In this document: piece by piece, positions 1 through 6,325 of the stretch
Numbering within the stretch: the first letter of the stretch is position 1
How the letters are laid out: every line of letters begins with the position of its first letter
Origin: an uncultured Eubacteriales bacterium
Lineage (GTDB): Bacteria; Bacillota; Clostridia; Monoglobales; Monoglobaceae
Reading direction: 5' to 3'
Assembly (NCBI GenBank): GCA_900542675.1
Contig: UQOT01000080.1
Coordinates: 1-9,122 of the forward strand
DNA length: 9,122 nucleotides
Made by a program: the position numbers and the translations under genes
The notes under the pieces: model-generated
Databases searched by the model: none
The model's input: only the letters and a program-made list of their open reading frames with translations
What the model was told of the DNA's origin: nothing

Positions 1-113
1 TTGTCAATGAATGGGTGCGCTGTCTGTGCCAGACTTCCGTCAGATGAAACTCGCAGAGTTTCGCGTTCCATACCAAAGTTTCCGTCAAATATATATTCAT
101 TATTCAAGTACAA
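1..113 (-). CDS. Glutamate-cysteine ligase (GshA or bifunctional GshAB/GshF type), N-terminal part, cut by window edge
   Basis: Reading leftwards from a TTG at 113-111, 37 codons are open to the window edge. The protein includes FDGNFGMERETLRV and then DGSLAQTAHPF. This resembles the N-terminal signature of GshA and of the GshA half of bifunctional GshAB (F-G-[LIM]-E-[RK]-E-x-x-R-V ... T-x-H-P), where the Glu residues belong to the ATP/metal site. The family makes gamma-glutamylcysteine from glutamate and cysteine in the cytoplasm; GshAB goes on to make glutathione. I chose the TTG because AGAGGTGA lies six bases upstream and no ATG or GTG is suitably placed; the in-frame ATG at codon 15 falls inside the conserved motif. 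The ribosome binding site overlaps the stop of the upstream ligase-family gene, so the two are very probably co-transcribed and translationally coupled. Only the N-terminus is visible, so GshA and GshAB cannot be told apart. Confidence 0.72.
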   Translation of the reverse strand, partial: MYLNNEYIFDGNFGMERETLRVSSDGSLAQTAHPFID

Positions 114-128
114 GTTAAATCACCTCTG
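114..128 (-). promoter_or_regulatory. Ribosome binding site setting a TTG start, overlapping an upstream stop
   Basis: On the minus strand, CAGAGGTGA (128-120) contains a good Shine-Dalgarno core, and its final TGA is the stop codon of the preceding ligase-family gene. Six bases (119-114) separate it from the TTG at 113. This geometry supports the TTG start and implies translational coupling of the two genes. Confidence 0.65.
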
Positions 129-1508
129 TAATAGAGAATATTCATGGATATAATGCTCTAACGGAATGTCGTGTTTTAAACCGTTAAGCATATCCTTTGC
201 GGGATTTGAAAAATTTTTAGCACGTTCATAAAGCGGCTGCAAAAAAATTTCCTCATTCATTTCTCTTTCCTTTAAGCCTGACTCCGAAAGCTCAAGAATA
301 CGGAACAGCACTTTTATAAGATTATCCTTGTCTACAAAATCGGGCAGCATGTTTTTGGATAACATTCTTTGCAATTCCGACGCGCTGTATCCGTGAGAAT
401 AAATCACATTGTCGGCATTCAAAAGCCCATGTAATTCCTGTACACGCTCCAAAAGTCCGATATGAAAAGCGGCAACGCTCATACTTTCGGATATGGGCTG
501 ACAGCAGGTACTGCGAAACTCTATTGTTCCTCTGTAAGTAAGATCCTCAAATTTGAATGTGCGCAAATGCTCTAAATCTTCAAGGCAAGGTTCAAATTCG
601 ATTTCTTTGTATTGCTTACCGTCAAAATATTCACCGCTGATTTTCTTGCTCTTTAAATATTCGTTTATAGGAACAGGCTCAAAATTTATATACTTTCCAT
701 CTCTCATTGTGCAGTAAATACTTGTTGATTTAATGTATTCAATCAAATCATCAATATTTTTTAACTCGTATTCAAACATACCGATATTATGCGGATTATA
801 TCCCTGCATACTTCTCTCCCAAAGCATATTGCGAACACATAGCAAGTCGGGCTCTTCACTCATAAGCGAGTTTGAAAACAACAGAGCTTTAAACGGCTCT
901 AATTTTCCGAAGGTGTTGATTACCGGGATTAAGTCATCATAAAAAATATCAATTTGCACCTGCGACGCGCTTGTGAATGTACCGAAAGCAGGGAATTTAT
1001 GAAACGCAAAGCCATTGTTTTCATACTTTTTATATGAATGAAGATGATGGTATAACATTCTGTACCGTTCATTTTGTATCGGTTTATTGTGGTTTATGTT
1101 ATAGTAAGGATTTATTCCCATTCCTGTAAGCGTATAATTATGTCTTGAGAAAAACTCATTGATAAAAGTATAATATGCGTCAAAGCGTTTCTTTATTTGG
1201 TGCAGATTTTCTCCTTTACCAAGCGACAATTCAAGATTTGAATAACAGCAGTCAAAGGAAAGATTATCGCCTGTAACGCTGTCCTGCATAGAATTTGCAT
1301 TTCCGTCCGCGTCATATCCGATTATGTCAAATCCAAAATAAGAGCAAAAAGCTTTTGACATCTCAAAAATTACTTTTTCCTCAACAGGCGCTTTATTCAA
1401 ATTCACAACCGGCATTTCAATTTCAATTCCTATGAAGCGGCGGCTTTTTGATTTTGTCGGAGCAATATATTTTTCATATATTGCCTGATTTATTGTACTT
1501 TGTTCCAT
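120..1508 (-). CDS. Glutamate-cysteine ligase family protein (GCS2-type)
   Basis: This 462-residue cytoplasmic protein belongs to the glutamine-synthetase-fold carboxylate-amine ligases, by motif recognition. The N-terminal RFIGIEIEMP (24-33) supplies metal/ATP-site glutamates E29 and E31. YSNLELSLG (89-97) carries a further conserved Glu. GMGINP (129-134), ASQVQID (181-187), ALLFSNS (208-214) and TIEFRSTCCQP (328-338) follow in the family order, the last holding an Arg suited to the substrate carboxylate. The expected reaction is ATP-dependent joining of glutamate to cysteine or another amine. Length fits the GCS2 class and there is no signal peptide. The ATG at 1508 has AGGAGA six bases upstream and a consensus promoter further up. 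The next gene on the same strand starts as a different type of glutamate-cysteine ligase, so this protein may use another acceptor or be an accessory enzyme. The exact substrate cannot be read from the sequence; the ergothioneine enzyme EgtA is in the same wider family, but nothing else here suggests that pathway. Confidence 0.8.
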   Translation of the reverse strand: MEQSTINQAIYEKYIAPTKSKSRRFIGIEIEMPVVNLNKAPVEEKVIFEMSKAFCSYFGFDIIGYDADGNANSMQDSVTGDNLSFDCCYSNLELSLGKGENLHQIKKRFDAYYTFINEFFSRHNYTLTGMGINPYYNINHNKPIQNERYRMLYHHLHSYKKYENNGFAFHKFPAFGTFTSASQVQIDIFYDDLIPVINTFGKLEPFKALLFSNSLMSEEPDLLCVRNMLWERSMQGYNPHNIGMFEYELKNIDDLIEYIKSTSIYCTMRDGKYINFEPVPINEYLKSKKISGEYFDGKQYKEIEFEPCLEDLEHLRTFKFEDLTYRGTIEFRSTCCQPISESMSVAAFHIGLLERVQELHGLLNADNVIYSHGYSASELQRMLSKNMLPDFVDKDNLIKVLFRILELSESGLKEREMNEEIFLQPLYERAKNFSNPAKDMLNGLKHDIPLEHYIHEYSLLQR

Positions 1509-1625
1509 TTTAATTCTCCTATAATAATTCTGCTGTTTGTATACATTGTGTTGAAAAGTTACTCATTTTATTCAAATCCTTTTCCATACATTACGCATAT
1601 AATTCCTATAGAGTTAATATGAATT

Positions 1626-1654
1626 ATTATACTCTTATTGCACTAAATTGTCAA
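1626..1654 (-). promoter_or_regulatory. Consensus sigma-A promoter for the leftward ligase/glutathione-type genes
   Basis: Reading leftwards, TTGACA (1654-1649) is followed by a 17-base spacer and TATAAT (1631-1626). Both hexamers match the housekeeping consensus exactly. Transcription should start near 1619-1620, giving about 110 bases of untranslated leader before the ATG at 1508. The sequence around the -35 box is repeated in inverted orientation at the rightward promoter. Confidence 0.85.
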
Positions 1655-1683
1655 TAGCAAATTCTATAATTTTATATAAAAGG

Positions 1684-1700
1684 ATTTTTTTGAAAAAAAT
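1684..1700. promoter_or_regulatory. A/T-tract palindrome upstream of the rightward promoter (UP-element-like)
   Basis: An A followed by seven T, a single G, then seven A followed by T form a perfect 8-bp A/T palindrome ending 13 bases before the rightward -35 box. A-tracts here commonly bend DNA or bind the RNA polymerase alpha subunit. A regulator site is possible but not shown. Confidence 0.35.
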
Positions 1701-1713
1701 TTGTTAAAAGTTA

Positions 1714-1742
1714 TTGACAAATTAGAAAGATTGTGGTAAACT
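1714..1742 (+). promoter_or_regulatory. Sigma-A promoter for the metY-led sulfur operon
   Basis: TTGACA (1714-1719), a 17-base spacer and TAAACT (1737-1742) form a good promoter. The -10 box matches four of six consensus bases and is preceded by TGG at 1734-1736, an extended -10 motif. The expected start is near 1749, giving about 148 bases of leader RNA that contain the small cysteine-rich ORF. Poly-A/T tracts lie just upstream. Confidence 0.75.
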
Positions 1743-1791
1743 TCAAATCATACTAAGTCCATAGGAAAAGTAAGAATAAGGAGTAAAATGT

Positions 1792-1848
1792 ATGAAAACA
1801 GCTTTTTTAGAGAATATATACAGTGAACGAATGTGCTGCTGTAGGTAA
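1792..1848 (+). CDS. Putative cysteine-responsive leader peptide (Met-Cys-Cys-Cys-Arg end)
   Basis: This 18-codon ORF lies in the 5' leader of the metY operon and encodes MKTAFLENIYSERMCCCR. AAGGAG (1778-1783) stands eight bases upstream of its ATG, as good a site as that of any real gene here. Three consecutive Cys codons (TGC TGC TGT, 1834-1842) lie one codon before the end. Amino-acid-rich leader peptides control the operons that make that amino acid by ribosome stalling, and polycysteine leader ORFs acting as cysteine attenuators are described in mycobacteria. Location upstream of sulfhydrylase genes fits. I see no hairpin with a T run between the stop (1848) and metY (1898), so the downstream mechanism is unclear. 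Another ATG at 1788-1790 uses the same site at four-base spacing and reads a 12-codon ORF without the Cys run; it is the weaker choice. Confidence 0.6.
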   Translation: MKTAFLENIYSERMCCCR

Positions 1849-1897
1849 AGTAACATATGAACCGATAAACATTAAAATATAGAAAGAGGTAATTAAA

Positions 1898-3187
1898 ATG
1901 GCAAATAGAGAATGGAAATTTGAAACAAAGCAGTTACATATAGGACAGGAACAGTCTGACGCGGTTACAGATGCAAGAGCTGTTCCGATTTACGCGACTA
2001 CATCATATGTATTTCACAATTCGCAGCACGCAGCGGACCGCTTTGGTTTAAGAGATGCGGGAAATATTTACGGCAGACTTACCAATCCTACACAGGATAT
2101 ATTTGAACAGAGAATAGCGGCTCTTGAGGGCGGTGTTGCAGCTCTTGCTACAGCGTCAGGCGCGGCGGCGATTACATACACAGTTCAGGCGCTCGCGCAG
2201 GCAGGCGACCACATTGTAGCGTCAAAGACAATTTACGGAGGAACATACAATCTGCTCGAACATACGCTTCCCGCATACGGAATTTCAACAACATTTGTTG
2301 ACCCTGAGGTTGACGGAGCGTTTGAAAATGCAATACAGGATAACACAAAGGCTATATTCATCGAAACGTTCGGAAACCCGAACTCAAACATTATTGACAT
2401 TGAGGCTGTCGCAAAGATTGCTCACGCACATAATATCCCGTTGGTGATTGACTCGACATTTGCTACTCCGTATCTTGTAAGACCCATTGAATACGGCGCG
2501 GACATTGTTGTTCACAGTGCGACAAAGTTTATCGGCGGTCACGGCACAGCAGTAGGCGGAGTTATTATAGACAGCGGGAAATTTGATTGGGAAAAGTCAG
2601 GCAAATTCCCGCAGTTCGTTGACCCGAACCCGTCATATCACGGTGTAAGCTTTACTAAGGCGGTAGGCGCGGCGGCATTTGTGACATATATAAGAGCGAT
2701 TTTGCTTCGTGATACAGGTGCGACTTTGTCGCCGTTCCATGCGTTCATATTCTTACAGGGACTTGAAACGCTTTCATTGAGAGTTGAGCGTCATGTTGAA
2801 AACGCATTGAAGATTGTGGATTATCTCAATAATCATCCAAAGGTTGAGGCGGTGCATCACCCGTCATTACCGACAGAGCCGAGCCATGTGCTTTATAAAA
2901 AGTATCTGCCAAATGGCGGCGGAAGTATCTTCACATTTGAGATTAAGGGCGGAGTTGAGGAAGCTCATAAGTTTATTGATAATCTTGAAATATTCTCGCT
3001 TCTTGCAAATGTCGCTGACTCAAAATCGCTTGTAATTCATCCTGCGACAACGACACATTCACAGTGCAACGAGCAGGAACTTGCGGAACAAGGAATAAAG
3101 CCGAATACAATTCGTCTTTCAATCGGCACGGAAAACATAGATGACCTAATTGCCGCACTTGATGATGCGTTTAAAGCTGTAAAATAA
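1898..3187 (+). CDS. metY: O-acetylhomoserine sulfhydrylase (aminocarboxypropyltransferase), MetY type
   Basis: This cytoplasmic PLP enzyme of the Cys/Met metabolism family joins O-acetyl-L-homoserine and sulfide to give homocysteine, the direct-sulfhydrylation route to methionine. The 429-residue length and the early FETKQLHIGQ are typical of MetY rather than of the shorter cystathionine synthases and lyases. The YGRLTNPT segment (58-65) contributes the Tyr/Arg pair that contacts the cofactor phosphate of the neighbouring subunit. GNPNSNIIDIE (159-169) and VIDSTFATPYL (183-193) follow, with D185 expected to contact the pyridine nitrogen. SATK (207-210) gives the Schiff-base lysine K210, in the motif HSATKFIGGHG. 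The C-terminus has the family's SIGTENIDDLI (418-428). AGAGGT lies seven bases before the ATG. It is the first full-length gene of the rightward operon, behind a candidate Cys leader peptide, and it consumes sulfide, as does cysK at the other end. Confidence 0.93.
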   Translation: MANREWKFETKQLHIGQEQSDAVTDARAVPIYATTSYVFHNSQHAADRFGLRDAGNIYGRLTNPTQDIFEQRIAALEGGVAALATASGAAAITYTVQALAQAGDHIVASKTIYGGTYNLLEHTLPAYGISTTFVDPEVDGAFENAIQDNTKAIFIETFGNPNSNIIDIEAVAKIAHAHNIPLVIDSTFATPYLVRPIEYGADIVVHSATKFIGGHGTAVGGVIIDSGKFDWEKSGKFPQFVDPNPSYHGVSFTKAVGAAAFVTYIRAILLRDTGATLSPFHAFIFLQGLETLSLRVERHVENALKIVDYLNNHPKVEAVHHPSLPTEPSHVLYKKYLPNGGGSIFTFEIKGGVEEAHKFIDNLEIFSLLANVADSKSLVIHPATTTHSQCNEQELAEQGIKPNTIRLSIGTENIDDLIAALDDAFKAVK

Positions 3188-3200
3188 TATTGTTACTGTT

Positions 3201-3241
3201 ATTCCAATCAAACGCATTATATATCTGCGTTTGATTGGAAT
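3201..3241 (+). terminator. 16-bp perfect inverted repeat between metY and the CODH-like gene
   Basis: The arm ATTCCAATCAAACGCA (3201-3216) is repeated exactly as its reverse complement at 3226-3241, around a nine-base AT-rich loop. As RNA it would fold into a stable 16-bp hairpin 13 bases after the metY stop. It lacks a good T tract on its 3' side (the flanking bases are TTACATGTT), so it is a poor intrinsic terminator. It may be a partial terminator that sets the metY to downstream ratio, an RNA-processing or stabilising hairpin, or a DNA operator: TATATA in the loop could serve as a -10 box. The hairpin is certain; its role is not. Confidence 0.5.
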
Positions 3242-3278
3242 TTACATGTTCACTGAATTAATAAGTGGGGTTATTACT

Positions 3279-5363
3279 ATGAAAAAGTCTGAACATAAAT
3301 ATTCACATTCCGGAAACAGCAGCGGTGTAAATCATATACATAATCACAGGGCGCTTATCGGCTTTGATAAAAACGGTATTCCAACCGTTGTGGCGAAATC
3401 AGACCATCAGGATGATGGCGATGATAAAGCTTTTATACGCGACTACATGAACGCGGTTGCCGAGTATAAGAAAACGTTTCCCTCTAAGCAGAAAGTTATA
3501 GACAATACACCCGACCCTGCTGTCCGTGAACTACTGATTCGTTCAGAGCAGCTTGGCATTGATACGGCATTTGACAGATTTGACAAGCAAAAGCCACAGT
3601 GTAGTTTTGGCTTAGCGGGAATATGCTGTAAAATCTGTAATATGGGACCGTGCAGAATTACGGAAAAATCTCCGAAAGGTGTCTGCGGTGCGGACGCAGA
3701 TTTAATCGTCGCGAGAAATCTTTTAAGAAGCGCGGCAGCGGGCGCGGCACAGCACGGAATGCACGCAAGAGAGGTTATGCTTTCACTCAAATGGGCGGCA
3801 GAGGGTAAGCTTGACGTGCCGATTATGGGTAAACAGAAAATAATTGACACAGCTAAAAGCTTTGGAATAAAAACAGAACACAGAGCATTAAAAAATATTG
3901 CGAGAGATTTGGCAGACACACTTTTAGAGGATATGTCGCGCACAGTTCCGGGCGAATATAAGACAATAAAAGCCTGCGCACCGCCCGAACGTCAGAAGCG
4001 ATGGGAAGAACTTGATATTCTTCCGATAAGCGCTTATCACGAGGTTTTTGAAGCGTATCATAAATCAGGCTGTGCAACGGACGGCGATTGGAAAAGTATT
4101 ATGCAGCAGTTTTTACGCTGCGGTCTTGCGTTTACCTTTTCAGGTGTTGTCGGTACTTCGATAGCAACAGACAGTCTGTTCGGCGTCGGAGACAGAGTAA
4201 CATCAAAGGTAAATATCGGCGCTTTGCAAAAAGGCTATGTAAATATTGCCGTTCACGGACATCTGCCCACTCTTGTAAGTCAGATTGTGCAGACAGGTCA
4301 GGAGAAAAAATTTATTGAGCTTGCAAAATCCAAAGGAGCCAAGGGTATTCGTTTTTACGGAATATGCTGTTCGGGACTTGCGGCAATGTATCGCTACGGC
4401 GGTGTTATTCCTCTTTCAAACGCTGTTTCGGCGGAGCTTGTTTTGGGTACGGGAGCGCTTGATTTATGGGTTGCGGATGTTCAGGACGTGTTCCCGTCCA
4501 TTATGGAGGTGGCGCGCTGCTTTAAAACAACAGTTGTAACAACGAGCGAATCAGCAAGACTTCCGGGCGCAGAACGCTTTGAATATGACCATCATCATTC
4601 AAATATCGGAGAAACAAAGGAGCTTGCCGAAAAAATTGTTCTGCGAGCGATTGAAAGCTTTGAGGCGAGAAAAGGTATTTCCGTATATATACCACCGTAT
4701 GAGGTTGAGGCGGAAGTTGGATTTTCGGTTGAATACGTACATAAACGTTTCGGAAGCATGAAACCGCTTGCAGACGCCTTAAAAAGCGGAAAAATTCTCG
4801 GCATAGTAAATATGGTCGGCTGTTCAAACCCAAAAACGCTGTATGAAAAATCAACGGTTGACGTTGCAGACGTATTGCTTAAAAACAATGTGCTTATTCT
4901 TACGAACGGCTGCGCGTCATTTCCGCTTATGAAACTCGGTTACTGTAGTGTTGACGGAGCGCCAAAAGCGGGCGATACTCTCAGAGAATTTCTCGGCGAT
5001 GACCTCCCGCCCGTATGGCATGTCGGAGAATGCATTGACAATACGCGCTCATCGGGAATATTTGCAGGCGTCGCAGCAGAGTGCGGAAAAAATATATATG
5101 AAATGCCGTTTGCGTTCACCTCGCCCGAATGGGGAAATGAAAAAGGTCTTGACGCCGCACTGGGATTTCGTTTAATGGGAATTAACTCCTTTCACTGCGT
5201 TGAAGCGCAGATACACGGCTCAAAAAATGTTATTGAATTCCTAAAGGACGGAACAAGAGAGCTTCTGGGCTCAACAATGACAGTGGACGCAAACCCTGTT
5301 GAATTGGGAAATAGAATCGTGCAAAGTATTCGGGAAAAACGAAAGGCTCTCGGTTGGGATTAA
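3279..5363 (+). CDS. Carbon-monoxide-dehydrogenase (CooS)-family Fe-S protein with altered catalytic C cluster
   Basis: This 694-residue protein is homologous to anaerobic Ni-Fe CO dehydrogenases and, more distantly, to hybrid cluster proteins. C108 and C116 match the intersubunit D cluster; C117, C120, C125 and C136 match the B cluster (CSFGLAGICCKICNMGPCRI at 108-127, then GVCGADAD). The C-cluster region keeps VHGH (325-328), GICC (361-364), NGC (C545) and GEC (C585). The Cys equivalent to Cys333 of the Carboxydothermus CODH-II enzyme (DYQC-x-x-PS in my recollection) is Asp403 (DVQDVFPS). No Cys sits where the Ni-binding Cys526 is expected; the nearest is C640. CO oxidation is therefore doubtful, and another reductive reaction seems likelier. 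A His-rich extension (H6, H10, H19, H21, H23, H43) precedes the core. I chose the ATG at 3279, eight bases after GTGGGG; upstream in-frame starts at 3231 and 3246 lie in or beside the hairpin. The next gene follows after 19 bases. No cooC, cooF or acs genes are adjacent. Confidence 0.85.
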   Translation: MKKSEHKYSHSGNSSGVNHIHNHRALIGFDKNGIPTVVAKSDHQDDGDDKAFIRDYMNAVAEYKKTFPSKQKVIDNTPDPAVRELLIRSEQLGIDTAFDRFDKQKPQCSFGLAGICCKICNMGPCRITEKSPKGVCGADADLIVARNLLRSAAAGAAQHGMHAREVMLSLKWAAEGKLDVPIMGKQKIIDTAKSFGIKTEHRALKNIARDLADTLLEDMSRTVPGEYKTIKACAPPERQKRWEELDILPISAYHEVFEAYHKSGCATDGDWKSIMQQFLRCGLAFTFSGVVGTSIATDSLFGVGDRVTSKVNIGALQKGYVNIAVHGHLPTLVSQIVQTGQEKKFIELAKSKGAKGIRFYGICCSGLAAMYRYGGVIPLSNAVSAELVLGTGALDLWVADVQDVFPSIMEVARCFKTTVVTTSESARLPGAERFEYDHHHSNIGETKELAEKIVLRAIESFEARKGISVYIPPYEVEAEVGFSVEYVHKRFGSMKPLADALKSGKILGIVNMVGCSNPKTLYEKSTVDVADVLLKNNVLILTNGCASFPLMKLGYCSVDGAPKAGDTLREFLGDDLPPVWHVGECIDNTRSSGIFAGVAAECGKNIYEMPFAFTSPEWGNEKGLDAALGFRLMGINSFHCVEAQIHGSKNVIEFLKDGTRELLGSTMTVDANPVELGNRIVQSIREKRKALGWD

Positions 5364-5382
5364 AGGAAGAAGGTAGATTACT

Positions 5383-6309
5383 ATGAAAAAGAAAATATTA
5401 TCAATTATACTTGCGGCAATTACTGCCCTCTCGCTTGCCTCGTGCGGCAATAAAACGGCCGAAAACGGCAGCAATACAATAAAAATAGCGTATCTGCCGA
5501 TAACGCATGCTTTGGCGCTGTTTGAAACAGCGGAGGAAGTTAAGGAACAAACAGGACTTAATGTGGAGCTTATAAAATACGGTTCATGGACTGAGCTTCT
5601 CGACGCGGTAAATACAGGTAATGTTGACGGTGCATCCGTGCTTATTGAGCTTGCAATGAAATCAAAGGAACAAGGAATTGGTCTGAAAGCGGTCGCGCTC
5701 GGACACAGGGACGGCAATGTTGTAATTGTTTCAAATGACATCAATTCCGCTGAGGATTTAAAAGGAAAGACCTTCGCAATTCCTCACAGACAGTCGTCTC
5801 ATAATATTCTTTTAAACGATACATTGGTAAAAGCGGGACTTACCACTGATGACTTAAATGTTATAGAACTTGCTCCGACCGAAATGCCGTCTGCGCTTTC
5901 AAGCGGTCAGATTGATGGATATTGCGTTGCAGAACCGTTTGGCGCAAAGGCTATACAGCTTGGAATTGGTAAGGTGCTTTATTCCTCGGAGGAGCTTTGG
6001 GAGGATTCACTTTGCTGCGGACTTGTGCTGACAGATGACTTTATAAAAAATAATCATGAGCTTGCGGTTAAATTTGTAGATGCGTATAAAGAAGCAGGCA
6101 ATAATCTTGATATAAATGCAGAAAAAGCAGTCGGAGCGCAATATCTCAATCAGGACGATGAGGTTCTTGATATTTCACTTCAGTGGATTTCATACAACAA
6201 TCTTGAAATAACAGAGGATATTTATGATGTACTCCTTGATAAGGTAAAGAATTATGGTTTGTCAGATAATCCGCCTTCATATGAGGGATTTGTAGATAAC
6301 ACTTTGTAA
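5383..6309 (+). CDS. ABC importer substrate-binding lipoprotein, NitT/TauT/SsuA family
   Basis: This 308-residue extracytoplasmic binding protein starts with a lipoprotein signal peptide: KKK, a hydrophobic stretch 5-19 and the lipobox LASC, with C21 as the lipidated residue. It would be anchored on the outer face of the membrane. The mature part opens with TIKIAYLPITHALALFETAE and continues with a GSWTELLDAVNTGNVDGA segment, then NSAEDLKGKTFAIP (121-134) and VAEPFGAKA (182-190). These are hallmarks of the NMT1/NrtA/SsuA-like binding proteins, which recognise nitrate, sulfonates, taurine, pyrimidine precursors or related small molecules. The ligand cannot be assigned from sequence by eye; the flanking metY and cysK argue for a sulfur compound. 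A Cys pair (C211, C212) and C181 lie in the likely second lobe, which is unusual for an exported protein of an anaerobe but proves nothing. A ribosome binding site (GAAGG) stands about nine bases upstream, just after the preceding stop. The permease follows 16 bases later. Confidence 0.9.
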   Translation: MKKKILSIILAAITALSLASCGNKTAENGSNTIKIAYLPITHALALFETAEEVKEQTGLNVELIKYGSWTELLDAVNTGNVDGASVLIELAMKSKEQGIGLKAVALGHRDGNVVIVSNDINSAEDLKGKTFAIPHRQSSHNILLNDTLVKAGLTTDDLNVIELAPTEMPSALSSGQIDGYCVAEPFGAKAIQLGIGKVLYSSEELWEDSLCCGLVLTDDFIKNNHELAVKFVDAYKEAGNNLDINAEKAVGAQYLNQDDEVLDISLQWISYNNLEITEDIYDVLLDKVKNYGLSDNPPSYEGFVDNTL

Positions 6310-6325
6310 GGAGTGATGGTTTCGT

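Noticed and set aside
1519..1566. Minus-strand 15-codon ORF (ATG at 1566, one Cys) in the leader of the GCS2-type gene as a second leader peptide
   Set aside because: Its stop does overlap the next ribosome binding site, but its own site is weak and distant, and it lacks any amino-acid run, so it is likely chance in AT-rich DNA.
1788..1826. Alternative 12-codon ORF from ATG 1788 in the metY leader
   Set aside because: The four-base spacing from AAGGAG is poor and the peptide has no telling composition; the overlapping frame with the Cys run is better placed. It could still tune initiation at 1792.
1743..1897. S-box (SAM) riboswitch or T-box upstream of metY
   Set aside because: About 148 bases of AT-rich leader show neither the multi-helix S-box core nor a T-box sequence with terminator/antiterminator hairpins.
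3193..3222. Internal promoter (TTACTG, 18 bases, TTATAT) before the CODH-like gene
   Set aside because: Both boxes match consensus poorly and lie partly in the inverted repeat; kept only as a possibility under the hairpin entry.
3231..3278. Longer N-terminus for the CODH-like protein from TTG 3231 or ATG 3246
   Set aside because: Those starts lie in or right after the 16-bp hairpin and have no usable ribosome binding site; ATG 3279 has GTGGGG at eight bases and the usual MKK opening.
3443..4888. Open frames of 60-170 codons on both strands inside the CODH-like gene, and similar ones inside metY, the transporter genes and cysK
   Set aside because: They overlap strongly supported genes, have no ribosome binding sites or recognisable motifs, and read as frame shadows of the real coding sequence.
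3279..5363. Ordinary Wood-Ljungdahl or CO-oxidising CODH
   Set aside because: No acsB/C/D/E, cooC or cooF neighbours, and C-cluster ligands appear changed.
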